The notes: generated by a model from the letters alone, not told the origin. A stretch of 48,063 nucleotides of DNA from a virus (IMGVR_UViG_3300031999_000042:1-48063), one strand, 5' to 3'. Counted from the first letter of the stretch, positions 1 to 8,073 are shown. Program-made: numbers and translations.

Positions 1-127
1 ATCGAACGAGTGTCGAAATCGTCCGAGTAATCCTCAGTCAGCGGGAACCTGTTGTAGAACTTGAGCCAGGTTTCGCTCTTGTCCGCGAGCAGATACCACG
101 CTGTCCTGCTGGTCAGGTAGTGCGGCT
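1..127. repeat. Terminal direct repeat, left copy
   Basis: These 127 bases are identical to the last 127 bases of the window (47937-48063). Both copies lie inside the major capsid gene, and its reading frame continues exactly when they are merged. This is the signature of a circular or circularly permuted genome assembled with a 127-base overlap, not a biological repeat. The unique length is 47,936 bp. Confidence 0.95.
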
Positions 128-875
128 TGATAACCTGGAGATCCTCAGCCAGCAGAGAGTTGATTGCGTTGTTGGCGTCAGTCGGCCTGTACGGGGACCC
201 AAGCAACTCCCGCGCGAGCCAGCGAAGCTCAGGCGGAATAACCAAGAACTTCGGCTTGAGTGCGACCGGAAGCCCTTGGCTATCAATGATTCGCTCGTAC
301 TGGTCGAGCGCGAGCTGAATCGCTGAGAAGCTCAAGTCCTGGTCAACCGCAGGTCGGTTCGGGAATGTCCCAGCAGAGCTAATGTAGCTGGACACACCGG
401 GGCCGATGTTTGTGGCCCTTGGCCCACCCAACAGCGGATGCGCTGCATTAAACAGCGATACGCCGTCAATGGTGGTAATCGTTGTGAAACCCAGGTTGAA
501 GACGTTCCAGGCGCTCTGCTCGCGTGAGAAGTGTGCGCTGCGAGCAATCGCTTTCGGCACCTGCTTGATAAGCTGGTACTGGTCGTCTTCGTAAAGTTCC
601 CAGGACGACCGCACGCCAAGAGCAAAGGTCGTGTGGATGTACCGCTTAGTGCCGCCTTGGATTGCATCCTCGTACTGGATAGCCTCGGCTTCGGGCTTTT
701 CGACCATTGGGCCAAGCCCAGAGAACTCGACTTCGTCCTCGTAGGCGGCTGTGGAGTTTTCGATGTTGAAAACCAACGAGTACTCCTCAGCCCGTTGAAG
801 CATGTCAAGCCAATGGACGAACATATCCCGGAGTCCTGGGGCCATTAACTGTGCGAATTGCCCTCTTACCATCAT
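1..875 (-). CDS. Major capsid protein, N-terminal 291 codons (gene crosses the contig ends)
   Basis: This is the head shell subunit. Joined to 47861-47936 it gives a 951-bp gene (316 aa). Two tandem ATG codons (875 and 872) follow a purine-rich GGAGAAGGAG ribosome site. The protein begins MMVRGQFAQLMAPG and carries the segment SLFNAAHPLLGG, which I recognise from HK97-fold and Mu gpT-like major capsid proteins. Its position fits: terminase, portal, scaffold, two small head genes and then capsid, all on one strand. The HK97 fold is inferred from the motif and the gene order. The contig break inside it is an assembly artefact, not a truncation. Confidence 0.88.
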   Translation of the reverse strand, partial: MMVRGQFAQLMAPGLRDMFVHWLDMLQRAEEYSLVFNIENSTAAYEDEVEFSGLGPMVEKPEAEAIQYEDAIQGGTKRYIHTTFALGVRSSWELYEDDQYQLIKQVPKAIARSAHFSREQSAWNVFNLGFTTITTIDGVSLFNAAHPLLGGPRATNIGPGVSSYISSAGTFPNRPAVDQDLSFSAIQLALDQYERIIDSQGLPVALKPKFLVIPPELRWLARELLGSPYRPTDANNAINSLLAEDLQVIKPHYLTSRTAWYLLADKSETWLKFYNRFPLTEDYSDDFDTRS

Positions 876-896
876 TTTCCCTTCTCCTTCTCCGGG

Positions 897-1457
897 CTAT
901 GCGAGCATTTGCCGGGCTGCGGGGAGAACAACAAAGTACACTCCACGAGAATCGTTTGGGTCTATGCCGACGATTCTTACGGCAACATATGTACCTTTCG
1001 CCTTGTCAACATACCAGTGGAGATCGGTGTCTATGGTTAAACCATAGGACTTGCCGATGTCAGTGGCGACGGCGGTCGTGCCAACTTGGCCATGAAACAC
1101 CACCTCCTCCGACGCCAACTCAACACCAACCTTACCATCATTGAGTGGCGCGCCACGCGGAATGTTGACTGCGGCGGGCTGATTCGGCACCGTCCCGAAC
1201 GACAGGGTCTTTGGAACCCCAAGTGTGGTCAGGTACGATGCGTCTTCGAGGGAAAAGCCTGCGATGGCATCAGTAACAGCAGAACCGCCATCGCCAGGCC
1301 ACGCTATGACCCCGCCGGTAGTTGTGTACACTTTGACGGGGGTGCCGGCCAAGAACGTCTGGATCGCGTCCTCAGCAAGACGACGAACCGGAGGTTGGTT
1401 CGCGGTTGTCGTCCTCACAGCACGGATCGGAATGGATACTCCCGAGGAACTTGCCAC
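897..1457 (-). CDS. Putative head decoration or stabilisation protein
   Basis: This 186-aa protein is rich in Thr, Val, Gly and Ala with few charged runs, and looks all-beta. It starts at GTG (1457) after GGAGG with a short spacer and ends 21 bp before the capsid start. Short motifs such as GTPVKVY, IPRGAPL and HWYVDKAKG suggest a beta-barrel like small phage capsid decoration proteins. No signal peptide or catalytic motif is visible. A head role rests on its place directly before the major capsid gene, so the function is inferred. Confidence 0.6.
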   Translation of the reverse strand: MASSSGVSIPIRAVRTTTANQPPVRRLAEDAIQTFLAGTPVKVYTTTGGVIAWPGDGGSAVTDAIAGFSLEDASYLTTLGVPKTLSFGTVPNQPAAVNIPRGAPLNDGKVGVELASEEVVFHGQVGTTAVATDIGKSYGLTIDTDLHWYVDKAKGTYVAVRIVGIDPNDSRGVYFVVLPAARQMLA

Positions 1458-1470
1458 GGGTTTTTACCTC

Positions 1471-2013
1471 CTACTTGGATTCGCCTCCAACTACGGCTTC
1501 GACTTCTTTCTCCCCCGGAAGAAAAGCTGAAATCTTTCTGGTCAACTCCGGCGGAGCCCCGACCTCCGCGAGTGCTTCCCGTAGGCTCTGTTTGCCCTTC
1601 TCCTCTTTCAACCTGCGGGTCAAGCGATCAGTAGCCCGCTCGACGTTGTACTTGAGGGCGCCGAGGTAATCTTTCTTGGCAATCTTCATCAAGATGAGGT
1701 CTCCCTTGATGATGGCGCTGTCTTTCAGCAAGAACGTAGGAGCCTCAACGTCGTTCACTGTGGCGTTGACAAAGCCCATGGACTTCATCTGCTCGTACCA
1801 GATGCCGTCCATCGCCAGACGGTTGACCCACCGCAGCGAGATGTTGGGGTTCTTGACCCTCAAGTTGGTGAAATCGGCCGAAGAAAGTGGCTTCGCCACG
1901 ATAGTTTCATCACCAAGAAACTTGGCCCCTGCCGGGGGCGGCGCGCCAGCAGGCGCCGGCGGCGTCGGAAGATTCTGAGACGTAACTGCTGGTGTTTTGT
2001 TATCCTGCAACAA
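1471..2013 (-). CDS. Conserved head-module protein of unknown function
   Basis: This 180-aa protein starts at a TTG pair (2013) about 8 nt after a GGAG site and overlaps the upstream coiled-coil gene by 14 nt, which suggests translational coupling. Residues 15-33 are a Pro/Ala-rich linker. The rest looks folded and includes NPNISLRWVNR and KSMGFVNATV, segments I associate with unnamed proteins next to capsid genes in environmental phages. The C-terminus is charged and helical. The role is unknown; an internal head or capsid-assembly factor would fit the position. Confidence 0.7.
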   Translation of the reverse strand: MLQDNKTPAVTSQNLPTPPAPAGAPPPAGAKFLGDETIVAKPLSSADFTNLRVKNPNISLRWVNRLAMDGIWYEQMKSMGFVNATVNDVEAPTFLLKDSAIIKGDLILMKIAKKDYLGALKYNVERATDRLTRRLKEEKGKQSLREALAEVGAPPELTRKISAFLPGEKEVEAVVGGESK

Positions 2014-2719
2014 ATGTCAACTCCTTCTGACGCTTCTTGTAGTCCTCCGGCGTCATCTTGAATTTCGCCGCGATCTTGAGTTGCTCCGGCGTTAGCTCCT
2101 CGCTCGGCGGAGGCCCCCCCGGGGGCGCAGCGCCAACCGGCTCAACCAGGAACCAGTTCTCGCCCTTCTTCGCGGCCTCAACCAACTCCAAAGCGTGCCG
2201 GCCCTTGATAAGGTCAAAGAGATTGACCCAGGTTTGCGGGTGAACCTGCTGCACAATCGGAACCTGCTTCGCAAGTTCGTCAATCTCGGCGGAGTATTTG
2301 TCATACAACGCCGTCAAGTTTAGCCCACCAGGTTTGCTCTCGGTTCGAAGCCTGTCCCTGGCGAGCATTCGGGCCGTAGCCGCGGCGGAGCTGTAGGCCA
2401 TAGATGCAATTGGAGCGGCCCGCTCGGCGAAAGCCTTGTCTTCATCAACCAAGAAGCTGGTCAAGCCCGTCTGTTGCTGTTGCTGCTGTTGCTGCTGCCC
2501 CTGCGCTGCCTCAAGCTCCACCAGCTTTGCTCTGACCTGCTCAAACTCAGTGGCCTGCGTCGCGGCGGCTGTTGCCGCTGTCGCTGCGTCGGTACGAACT
2601 TTCTCCAAATCCGCCCTGACCTGAGACGCCTCCTGTAGTTCTTTCACAATTTCTTCCGAAGTCTTGCTCTTGAGGTTCTCTGGAATCTTCGATTCGTCTT
2701 GTTTGCTGAACCAGGACAT
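2000..2719 (-). CDS. Putative capsid scaffolding protein
   Basis: This 239-aa protein is mostly helical. Residues 20-75 form a long Glu/Ala/Val-rich segment of coiled-coil character. It is followed by a tract of nine glutamines encoded by CAG/CAA repeats, a helical middle part, a Pro/Gly linker and a short charged helical C-terminus with PEQLKIAAKF and KKRQKEL. Acidic coiled-coil proteins with a basic C-terminal helix between portal and capsid genes are typically scaffolds. The start ATG at 2719 is just downstream of the previous stop. The assignment comes from composition and order; no protease domain is seen. Confidence 0.6.
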   Translation of the reverse strand: MSWFSKQDESKIPENLKSKTSEEIVKELQEASQVRADLEKVRTDAATAATAAATQATEFEQVRAKLVELEAAQGQQQQQQQQQTGLTSFLVDEDKAFAERAAPIASMAYSSAAATARMLARDRLRTESKPGGLNLTALYDKYSAEIDELAKQVPIVQQVHPQTWVNLFDLIKGRHALELVEAAKKGENWFLVEPVGAAPPGGPPPSEELTPEQLKIAAKFKMTPEDYKKRQKELTFVAG

Positions 2720-2995
2720 CTACTTAACCCCCTTAGTGTAAGCGACCGTTTTGACTTTCCCTGCCGCTAAATCCCTTTCATACTGGCGTAAGGACTCTTG
2801 GATGTTGGAAACCTCCTCGAAAGCGTCCAACTTTCCCTGCAAACGATTCATCACATGCGGCTCACTGGCGGCCCGAAGTAACCGCAAGGTTTGCGAGAAC
2901 CTCTGGGCCACCCATCTGTTGAAGTGAACCGCCTCCGGCTGCCCCAGCCATTGGAGCACCGCCGACTTGTGCTCCAGGAGTTCCTCGTACTTCAC
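2720..2995 (-). CDS. Small helical head-module protein overlapping the portal 3' end
   Basis: I place the start at the GTG at 2995, because GGAGG lies about 7 nt upstream, giving 91 aa beginning VKYEELLEHKS. A TTG at 3031 would give 103 aa but has no ribosome site. The gene overlaps the portal 3' end by 134 bp in another frame, an unusually long overlap for this genome. The protein is helical and charged, with segments LQWLGQPEAV and NIQESLRQYERD. No family is recognised. It probably belongs to head assembly given its position. Confidence 0.6.
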   Translation of the reverse strand: MKYEELLEHKSAVLQWLGQPEAVHFNRWVAQRFSQTLRLLRAASEPHVMNRLQGKLDAFEEVSNIQESLRQYERDLAAGKVKTVAYTKGVK

Positions 2996-4757
2996 TCTTT
3001 GCCTCCGGCACCATGCGCTCAACTTCGTCAAAGCCGAAGTGACGCAGAATAACCTTCATAAGATTGTTCGCCGCAATGATGGTACTGCTAACGTAGTCCT
3101 TGACGTTTGGCGGTGACAGCGGGTTAGCCGCTGCTTGGAGCATCTGTGTTATCATCCCATAATGTCGGGACATCAGACCAGACAACATGATGTCATTCTG
3201 CTTCTCGACTTCGCGGTTGACGCTCGCGGTAGTTGAAGCAATCGGCAAGCCAATCGTGCCAGCTTTAACGGCTTCAAGACCAGCCCTGATGTCCTTCGCC
3301 TTATCGCCAAACAGGTCCGCCCGGTCTCCAACACCGAACTCCGCGTACTGCCGTACCAGCATACGGCCGAGCTTTGTATGCGCGTACCGAGCATCGGAGA
3401 TATTCAGGTCGCTGCGGTTATTGCCTTCCTGCAAAAGCGACAAAGTCCCCATTGCGGTGTAGACACCGCGCTTGCCCGGACCGCCAGCGCCAAAGCCCTG
3501 CTGCGGAGGGCTGACGCCAGTTCGCCGCTCAGCGAGGTCCAGCAGAAGGCGCTCCTCCTCCATTGTCATCGGTGAAGGCTCGCCAAAGGACATCATTTCC
3601 AATTCGTCCTTAGCCGCAGGAACCAACGCGCCGGGGAATATATTGTAGCCCTCATGCAGTTTTGAGTCCGGGTCCACACGGGCGACCTTGGCGTTAGCCA
3701 CCGTCATTGCATCACGCCTTTGGTTGTGAACCTCTGAGATTTCCTCCTGCATCGGACCGAGAGCTTCGCAGAAGCCAATGCCGTGGAACACCCCCTCACG
3801 GGCGAGGAGCCTGCCAGCAATGAAAAGCTCGTCTGGGTAATACTGGTAAACCGCACGGAGCAGCGTGTCGGTGCCCATGTGATACCAAGCAATGATACGA
3901 GTCCGGAGGTTGTTCACCTTGTAGATGCAATGGCACTCGTAAATGTCCCACTCCGCGTAGTCGTAGTCAAGCGGCGATCTGACATCCGCATCCGCTTGTC
4001 TTTGAAGTTGTGCTGGCGCGGGGCCGGCTCGGTCGGGGGTTTTCAGGACAACCTCAGTTGCCTTCTTGTCGAAGACCCCCATGAACTCACGTTCCTCAAT
4101 CTCGTGCCGCTGCATCCGTTGGATGTGGGCTTTAATGTCTGCGCCTTCAACAGTCCTCGCCGATGGGGGGATGAGGAAATTCTCAAACTGGACCTTCTCC
4201 GGCTTCGGCCCCTCGTACTTTGGACGGCGGGTATGGGTGAACTCAGTTGTCACCGGCGATAGGCCATCACCAGCAGGAACCACCCAATCCTCAAGGGAAA
4301 GCTCATGTGGGCACTTGATGACGCCAGTCCCAAACGCAATGACATCATCGTAGAACTCGGAGTAAACCCTGTAAAGGTCAAGCTCTGTTGGCTCGAAAGC
4401 GACATACTGCATAAGCTCTTCAAGAGCCTCACGCATCGGCTCGCCAGCGCCTTTGTGTGTGCCGAGAACACGGAAGTACCAAAGCGGCCGGGTCTTGAAA
4501 ACCGCCGCCATGAACCTCGATTTCAGTGAGTCACAGAAAATCGCAACGATGGGGACAATAAGATTGCTCGCGCCGTGGAACGGATACTCCCGGACCTTCT
4601 CCTTCGGCTGCGCTTCACGGAGCATCCGCCATTCACGCAGTCGTTGGGTGTGCAGCGTTTTAAGACCGTCCTGCATCGCGCGGACGCGGTTCTTGAGGTG
4701 CTTCTTCAGAGCCGCTTCAGCGTCGCTAGACAGGGTTACTTTGACTATCGTTGGCAT
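2862..4757 (-). CDS. Portal protein
   Basis: This 631-aa protein is the dodecameric head vertex ring through which DNA is packaged. Near residue 60 it has PFHGASNLIVPIVA, typical of large T7/P22-type portals in which a start with Pro-Gly/Ser-Asn precedes a helical clip. It continues with long alternating helical segments and ends in a Gly/Ala-rich tail. Length and position between the large terminase and scaffold genes match the family. The ATG at 4757 overlaps the end of the small membrane protein gene by 32 bp. The C-terminal 56 codons also encode the start of the next gene. Confidence 0.85.
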   Translation of the reverse strand: MPTIVKVTLSSDAEAALKKHLKNRVRAMQDGLKTLHTQRLREWRMLREAQPKEKVREYPFHGASNLIVPIVAIFCDSLKSRFMAAVFKTRPLWYFRVLGTHKGAGEPMREALEELMQYVAFEPTELDLYRVYSEFYDDVIAFGTGVIKCPHELSLEDWVVPAGDGLSPVTTEFTHTRRPKYEGPKPEKVQFENFLIPPSARTVEGADIKAHIQRMQRHEIEEREFMGVFDKKATEVVLKTPDRAGPAPAQLQRQADADVRSPLDYDYAEWDIYECHCIYKVNNLRTRIIAWYHMGTDTLLRAVYQYYPDELFIAGRLLAREGVFHGIGFCEALGPMQEEISEVHNQRRDAMTVANAKVARVDPDSKLHEGYNIFPGALVPAAKDELEMMSFGEPSPMTMEEERLLLDLAERRTGVSPPQQGFGAGGPGKRGVYTAMGTLSLLQEGNNRSDLNISDARYAHTKLGRMLVRQYAEFGVGDRADLFGDKAKDIRAGLEAVKAGTIGLPIASTTASVNREVEKQNDIMLSGLMSRHYGMITQMLQAAANPLSPPNVKDYVSSTIIAANNLMKVILRHFGFDEVERMVPEAKSEVRGTPGAQVGGAPMAGAAGGGSLQQMGGPEVLANLAVTSGRQ

Positions 4758-4980
4758 TAGGCTTCTTCACGTCGGGCTGTGGGCCGCTATCACCACTTCG
4801 CGGAACATTACGGCCCCCAGTCATCAAGGCCACAACAGCACCGCCGATACTGGCAAACATCGAAATGAGTGCTTGTTTGGTGTTGGCATCACCACTGAAA
4901 TAAAGGACCGCGAACAAAAGCAGGACGAATAAAAGGGTTAGAATCAGTTTGTCAAAGTGCTTACTGACCGTGTCGTTCAT
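4726..4980 (-). CDS. Small membrane protein, holin candidate
   Basis: This 84-aa protein has a hydrophobic segment at about residues 12-28 (LILTLLFVLLLFAVLYF), a second moderately hydrophobic one at about 37-54 (ALISMFASIGGAVVALM), and a hydrophilic C-terminal tail rich in Ser, Asp, Asn and Pro. Two membrane segments and small size fit a class II holin. It lies between terminase and portal, not beside an endolysin, so the holin role is only a candidate. It may instead be a membrane-bound assembly or exclusion protein. Confidence 0.55.
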   Translation of the reverse strand: MNDTVSKHFDKLILTLLFVLLLFAVLYFSGDANTKQALISMFASIGGAVVALMTGGRNVPRSGDSGPQPDVKKPNANDSQSNPV

Positions 4981-4986
4981 GCCCAG

Positions 4987-5115
4987 TTACCTCTTCTTCT
5001 TGTGGGGCTTCAATCCTGTCGCCGAAATACAAACCGCCCAAGGATTGACCTTCTTGCTCTTGCCTTGTTGCCGGGCCTTGACTTTTGCCACGCATCTTTC
5101 AAGCTTTGCTGGCAT
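4987..5115 (-). CDS. Small basic conserved phage protein (42 aa)
   Basis: This short gene lies 1 bp after the large-terminase stop codon. The product is strongly basic and contains VNPWAVCISATGLK followed by a Lys/Arg tail. I recognise the NPWAVC...TG pattern with basic flanks as a recurrent signature of unnamed small proteins in terminase-portal regions of environmental phages. It is far too basic to be structural on its own and may bind nucleic acid. Function is unknown, but codon placement and tight spacing support a real gene. Confidence 0.72.
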   Translation of the reverse strand: MPAKLERCVAKVKARQQGKSKKVNPWAVCISATGLKPHKKKR

Positions 5116-5116
5116 C

Positions 5117-6805
5117 TCAATTCACCATCCCAACGTAGGAATAGGGCTGCCCAATATGCCGTGCCTGCTGCCGATTCGCCACCAACATCTTGCGGAACAC
5201 CTCAGAGCTACGCGGGCTTTTCAACATCTGCGGCGTGTACGCCATCGCATCGAGGATGTCGCAGTAGCGCCCTTTCGGAAACGAAGTGTATTCACCGATG
5301 AAATCCTGAAATTTCTTTTGGATCCAAAAGCGGCCGCTCTCGAAAATCGGAGATAGGACATTCCGGATACGCCATTCCTTCTTCCTGGTCATTGTCCCGT
5401 CTGGGGCTTCGCATTCACCATTCAACTCGATAATCCGCAAGGACCGATTTTCAATCATGTTTCGGTAGCTGATATGGTATGCGAGGTACTTCTGCGCAGC
5501 AACGGTCTCAAGCCCGAACCGGCGCAGACCCCACCTGTCTGCGATTTTGTAGATTTCCCCGATGTAACTATCGTAACTAGCATGACCCGCCCAGCAATCC
5601 AGTAGGTAATAATCCCCAGTTTCGGAGAGCCCAATGACCACAATTGAATGACGGCAACGTCCCGCCGCAGCATTGCCAGCGTGATTCGGGTCGGAGACCA
5701 TACAAATCTGTAGATGGCCGTACAGGAGGTCTTTTTTGACGATTCCATCTTTGACCTCGTGGGTGATCCGGTCACGGTTGTCGGCCGTCTTTTCAGTGTG
5801 GTAGTACCCAAGCCACTCAGGCTTGAAGTCGGCGTTCTCAGGAGATGCCGGGTTATTAAGGAACTGGCAACTAAAATGGTAATTGCCCAGGCGCTCTCGG
5901 AGTCTCAAGAGCTTCTCGAAGCTAAATTCCTCCGGAAAGATTGGCCGGTCCGCAGGGTGCTCGCTGCAACAGCCGCCGAGAGCAGAATGGCTGTGGAAAA
6001 CGAACCAGGGTTCGTTTTCACGAATGTACGAGCTGAGGTCGTGGAAGGACCAGCGGTTGCCGACAACAAGTTCGTTGCTTTCGTGGTTGGCATCCCCAGA
6101 CTCAAACACGCCCACTAGGAGTCTATGGAAATCAATTGTCCCGTCCATGATGGCGGGCGACTCGATCGCTTTCCGGCCCACAAGGTCATCCTCTATTACA
6201 CCACCGGGATAATGCCGAGACTGCAACGCGCCGCCGACACCAATGAAATCGAACGTGCCCTCGCCGTGGGCTCCGCCGGTGGTTGAGGATAGTCGGCGGG
6301 TGTGGAGGGAAAAGTTGGTCCAGCTTTCTTGCGGAGTCGGTAAGACTTCCGGGAAGAGCCCACGAAAGAGGGCGTTCGACTCGTAGTGCCAACGGATTCG
6401 TTTGCCGAGTTTCGCGGCGTTTGTAATGTTTTCGGAGACTAGAAGGATGCGGGTATCGGGGTCATGGCGTCTAAGAATCCACTTGACAAACTCGTCGGAG
6501 TAGCCAAGGCTCTTGAAGCCATCAATGTCTTGGTTGGAAACCGGTAGTGACCACCAAACCGGCAGTCCTTCGGAACAGATTGTGGACTTGAAGTGGTCTC
6601 TGGGGAACTCGTAAACGTCCTTTATGTAGTCCCGTTCAAGGGAGGAGCAGAATGGAAAGTGAAGGTGCTCCACCAAACGCTTGCGGCGAAGCCCAATCTT
6701 GACGAAGTAGTACAAAGAGCCAAGGCAGTTAAGCCGCAAAGCTGCTATCTTGGCGTCATTGTCCGGTAGCCCCAACACTGGGATTGGAACGAATCTTTCG
6801 GCCAT
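5117..6805 (-). CDS. Terminase large subunit (packaging ATPase and nuclease)
   Basis: This 562-aa packaging motor cuts concatemers and drives DNA into the head. A Walker A-like segment PRDHFKSTI lies at residues 68-76 with a coupling segment ILLVSEN at 120-126. The Walker B segment GVIEDDL is at 202-208, with the catalytic acid pair. The RNase H-fold nuclease shows VSDPNHAG (Asp372), FGLETV (Glu433) and YCDILDA (Asp516/519). The P-loop is the divergent form without GxxGxGKS common in T7-like and related terminases. It starts at 6805, immediately after the 33-aa acidic peptide gene, and is followed by portal genes. Confidence 0.9.
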   Translation of the reverse strand: MAERFVPIPVLGLPDNDAKIAALRLNCLGSLYYFVKIGLRRKRLVEHLHFPFCSSLERDYIKDVYEFPRDHFKSTICSEGLPVWWSLPVSNQDIDGFKSLGYSDEFVKWILRRHDPDTRILLVSENITNAAKLGKRIRWHYESNALFRGLFPEVLPTPQESWTNFSLHTRRLSSTTGGAHGEGTFDFIGVGGALQSRHYPGGVIEDDLVGRKAIESPAIMDGTIDFHRLLVGVFESGDANHESNELVVGNRWSFHDLSSYIRENEPWFVFHSHSALGGCCSEHPADRPIFPEEFSFEKLLRLRERLGNYHFSCQFLNNPASPENADFKPEWLGYYHTEKTADNRDRITHEVKDGIVKKDLLYGHLQICMVSDPNHAGNAAAGRCRHSIVVIGLSETGDYYLLDCWAGHASYDSYIGEIYKIADRWGLRRFGLETVAAQKYLAYHISYRNMIENRSLRIIELNGECEAPDGTMTRKKEWRIRNVLSPIFESGRFWIQKKFQDFIGEYTSFPKGRYCDILDAMAYTPQMLKSPRSSEVFRKMLVANRQQARHIGQPYSYVGMVN

Positions 6806-6907
6806 TCAAATCTCTTCCCAACCAAAGATTTCGTCCGGCGACTCATCCTGCGCCTCTTCAACCTCGCCCTCGTCCGAGCCTTCTTCCAGCTCGGGCCAAT
6901 CTGGCAT
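6806..6907 (-). CDS. Acidic 33-aa peptide between the terminase genes
   Basis: The ATG at 6907 sits 5 bp after the upstream stop and the TGA at 6806-6808 directly abuts the large-terminase ATG. The product is extremely acidic (Glu/Asp in about half the positions) with three Trp, beginning MPDWPELEEGSDE. It has no recognisable domain. A DNA-mimic or terminase-binding role is conceivable but is only inference. The precise fit between two stop/start boundaries is the main support. Confidence 0.55.
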   Translation of the reverse strand: MPDWPELEEGSDEGEVEEAQDESPDEIFGWEEI

Positions 6908-6912
6908 CTCGT

Positions 6913-7167
6913 CTAAGGCCAATTGTAAATCCCCCGTGTCCGCTTTTGCGTTTGCTGCCGTGATTGCTCAACAGAGTTGGCGGGTGTTGGAACCTCCGGT
7001 TGGACATTGATTTGCCTGCGGGGGGACTCAAAGGTTCTTCCTGGTGCTTGCTTCTCCCCATTGGAAGACACAGCAGTCCTCGCGCCTCCAGCCATGAGCG
7101 CTGGCTGCCCAGTGACCGCGCCAACAACGGCTTCGCCAATCCCAACGAGCTTCTTAAACCAACCCAT
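6913..7167 (-). CDS. Hypothetical protein with N-terminal amphipathic helix
   Basis: This 84-aa protein starts MGWFKKLVGIGEAV after a clear AAGGAGGT site that overlaps the end of the small-terminase gene. The first 20 residues are hydrophobic/amphipathic. The rest is Gln, Pro, Thr and Arg-rich and probably disordered, ending IYNWP. Short phage proteins beginning with GWF and a basic tail occur beside terminases, but I cannot name a family. Confidence 0.6.
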   Translation of the reverse strand: MGWFKKLVGIGEAVVGAVTGQPALMAGGARTAVSSNGEKQAPGRTFESPRRQINVQPEVPTPANSVEQSRQQTQKRTRGIYNWP

Positions 7168-7168
7168 G

Positions 7169-7645
7169 CTATTGTACGACCTCCTTCTTCGTAGCTATGG
7201 TAGCTGCGACAGAGTCGGCGGTTTCGGCGGTAGCTCCAAGGACTGCGTCGGGGATAGCAGTATTCTGCGGTAGCCCCTGTGCAACCCTGAAACGCGAGAA
7301 AGTGCGCTCTGGATCCCGGTCCAAGATTTCCTTCGCGGCTTCCATCCTAGCCCGCAGGTCTTTTCTTTGAGCCACAGTCTCCAGCAACGCCCGCATTGCG
7401 GCTGGTACTCCTACAGAAAAAGTCTTCTTCATCTCCTCAGCGCGGCCGGCTAGCGCCTCGTCCATCTTGGACAACGTGCCGTTGAGGACTGCTTCCTCTT
7501 CTTGCTGGTACTCAGGAGTGGCAAGAATGCGCGAGAGCCCCGACCGAGTCATCCCAAACATTTCGCAGATGCGCTCATCCTTGATATTACCGGAAGTGCG
7601 AAGCCGAGCAATTTGGGCGACTTTGATTCCGACTCTTGGAGTCAT
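7169..7645 (-). CDS. Putative terminase small subunit
   Basis: This 158-aa protein has an N-terminal helix-turn-helix-like region (about residues 5-45, with GNIKDERICEMFGMTRSGLSR), a central Glu/Ala/Met-rich helical part suited to ring oligomerisation, and a disordered tail. Small terminase subunits have this layout and bind the packaging site on DNA. It is the first gene of the late operon, about 24 nt downstream of the expected start of the late promoter transcript. Sequence alone cannot exclude a transcriptional regulator, but the position before the large terminase supports the call. Confidence 0.75.
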   Translation of the reverse strand: MTPRVGIKVAQIARLRTSGNIKDERICEMFGMTRSGLSRILATPEYQQEEEAVLNGTLSKMDEALAGRAEEMKKTFSVGVPAAMRALLETVAQRKDLRARMEAAKEILDRDPERTFSRFRVAQGLPQNTAIPDAVLGATAETADSVAATIATKKEVVQ

Positions 7646-7675
7646 AACGCAGGTACACTCCTAGCCAGACAAGAC

Positions 7676-7704
7676 AACATAACACAAAGTCGTCACTTTG
7701 TCAA
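7676..7704 (-). promoter_or_regulatory. Late promoter for the leftward arm
   Basis: On the minus strand, TTGACA (7699-7704) is followed by exactly 17 nt and TATGTT (7676-7681), close to the sigma-70 consensus. The first gene, the small terminase subunit, starts about 31 nt after the -10 box. No other strong promoter is visible upstream of the packaging genes. Confidence 0.75.
7684..7701. promoter_or_regulatory. Operator-like palindrome inside the late promoter
   Basis: ACAAAGT-CGTC-ACTTTGT is a perfect 7-bp inverted repeat with a 4-nt centre. It fills the spacer between the -35 and -10 boxes and touches the -35 box. A protein bound here would block polymerase. The half-site ACAAAG(T) recurs in the upstream elements of the three early promoters. 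The regulator is unknown. Confidence 0.65.
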
Positions 7705-8021
7705 GCCCCAAGCCGTTGAAACTACAAGCCTTACATTTTTCCTACTAAACAGCTACTAAGAGGAAGGCTCTAGTTTCCAGCCAACGAAGCTCTGGCCCAG
7801 CAGCGAAGCTACACACCACCGTAGGTATTCACATCGTAAACGTCTATGGTGTTGGAGATTAGCGAAGCGTGGTGCGTAGCAGGGCTGGAAATTGAGAAAA
7901 TTGGGAGATTAGCGAAGCTGGAAATTAGGAAAAATTCATTGGGGGGCCTCCCCGCGCGCCGCCGCCTTTGCTTTTTTGTGGCCCAGTGTCTCTGTAACAC
8001 TATAGTTGAGTACTGCTCTCC
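7705..8021. other. Divergent intergenic region, non-coding
   Basis: No gene is supported here. The segment separates the late promoter from the early leader. It contains three copies of GCGAAGC (7803, 7862, 7912), one GCGTAGC (7874), and a repeated phrase GGAGATTAGCGAAGC (7853-7868 and 7904-7918 areas). A GC-rich stem GGGG-GGCCT-CCCC lies at 7941-7953, and TATAGT at 8001-8006 is a possible early -10 box. A matching -35 box is weak, so the early promoter call is tentative. Confidence 0.5.
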
Positions 8022-8034
8022 TGCTCTTTGACAA
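8022..8034 (+). promoter_or_regulatory. boxA-like antitermination element
   Basis: TGCTCTTTGACAA matches the E. coli ribosomal-RNA boxA (TGCTCTTTAACAA) at 12 of 13 positions. In rRNA and lambda nut sites the transcribed boxA loads NusB-S10. Here it lies at the start of the early arm, 24 nt before a hairpin, resembling a boxA-boxB pair. The embedded TTTGACA could alternatively be a -35 element, but no -10 is found at the right distance. Confidence 0.5.
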
Positions 8035-8057
8035 CTGAATAGCGTGTCAGTGTCGCG

Positions 8058-8073
8058 GAGCGATACTTCGCTC
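8058..8073 (+). promoter_or_regulatory. Small hairpin downstream of boxA (boxB-like)
   Basis: GAGCGA-TACT-TCGCTC is a perfect 6-bp stem with a 4-nt loop, just before the first early gene (start 8086). Size and spacing from the boxA match are similar to boxB hairpins of nut sites. It is separated by only 12 nt from the start codon and could instead affect translation. No N-like protein is assigned. Confidence 0.4.

Noticed and set aside
2460-2495. CTG/TTG repeat tract as possible CRISPR or microsatellite element
   Set aside because: It simply encodes nine glutamines in the scaffold candidate. There are no spacers and no CRISPR repeats.
8028-8050. TTGACA at 8028 as a sigma-70 -35 box
   Set aside because: No -10 hexamer lies 16-18 nt downstream (the position reads TGTCGC). 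The boxA reading explains the sequence better.
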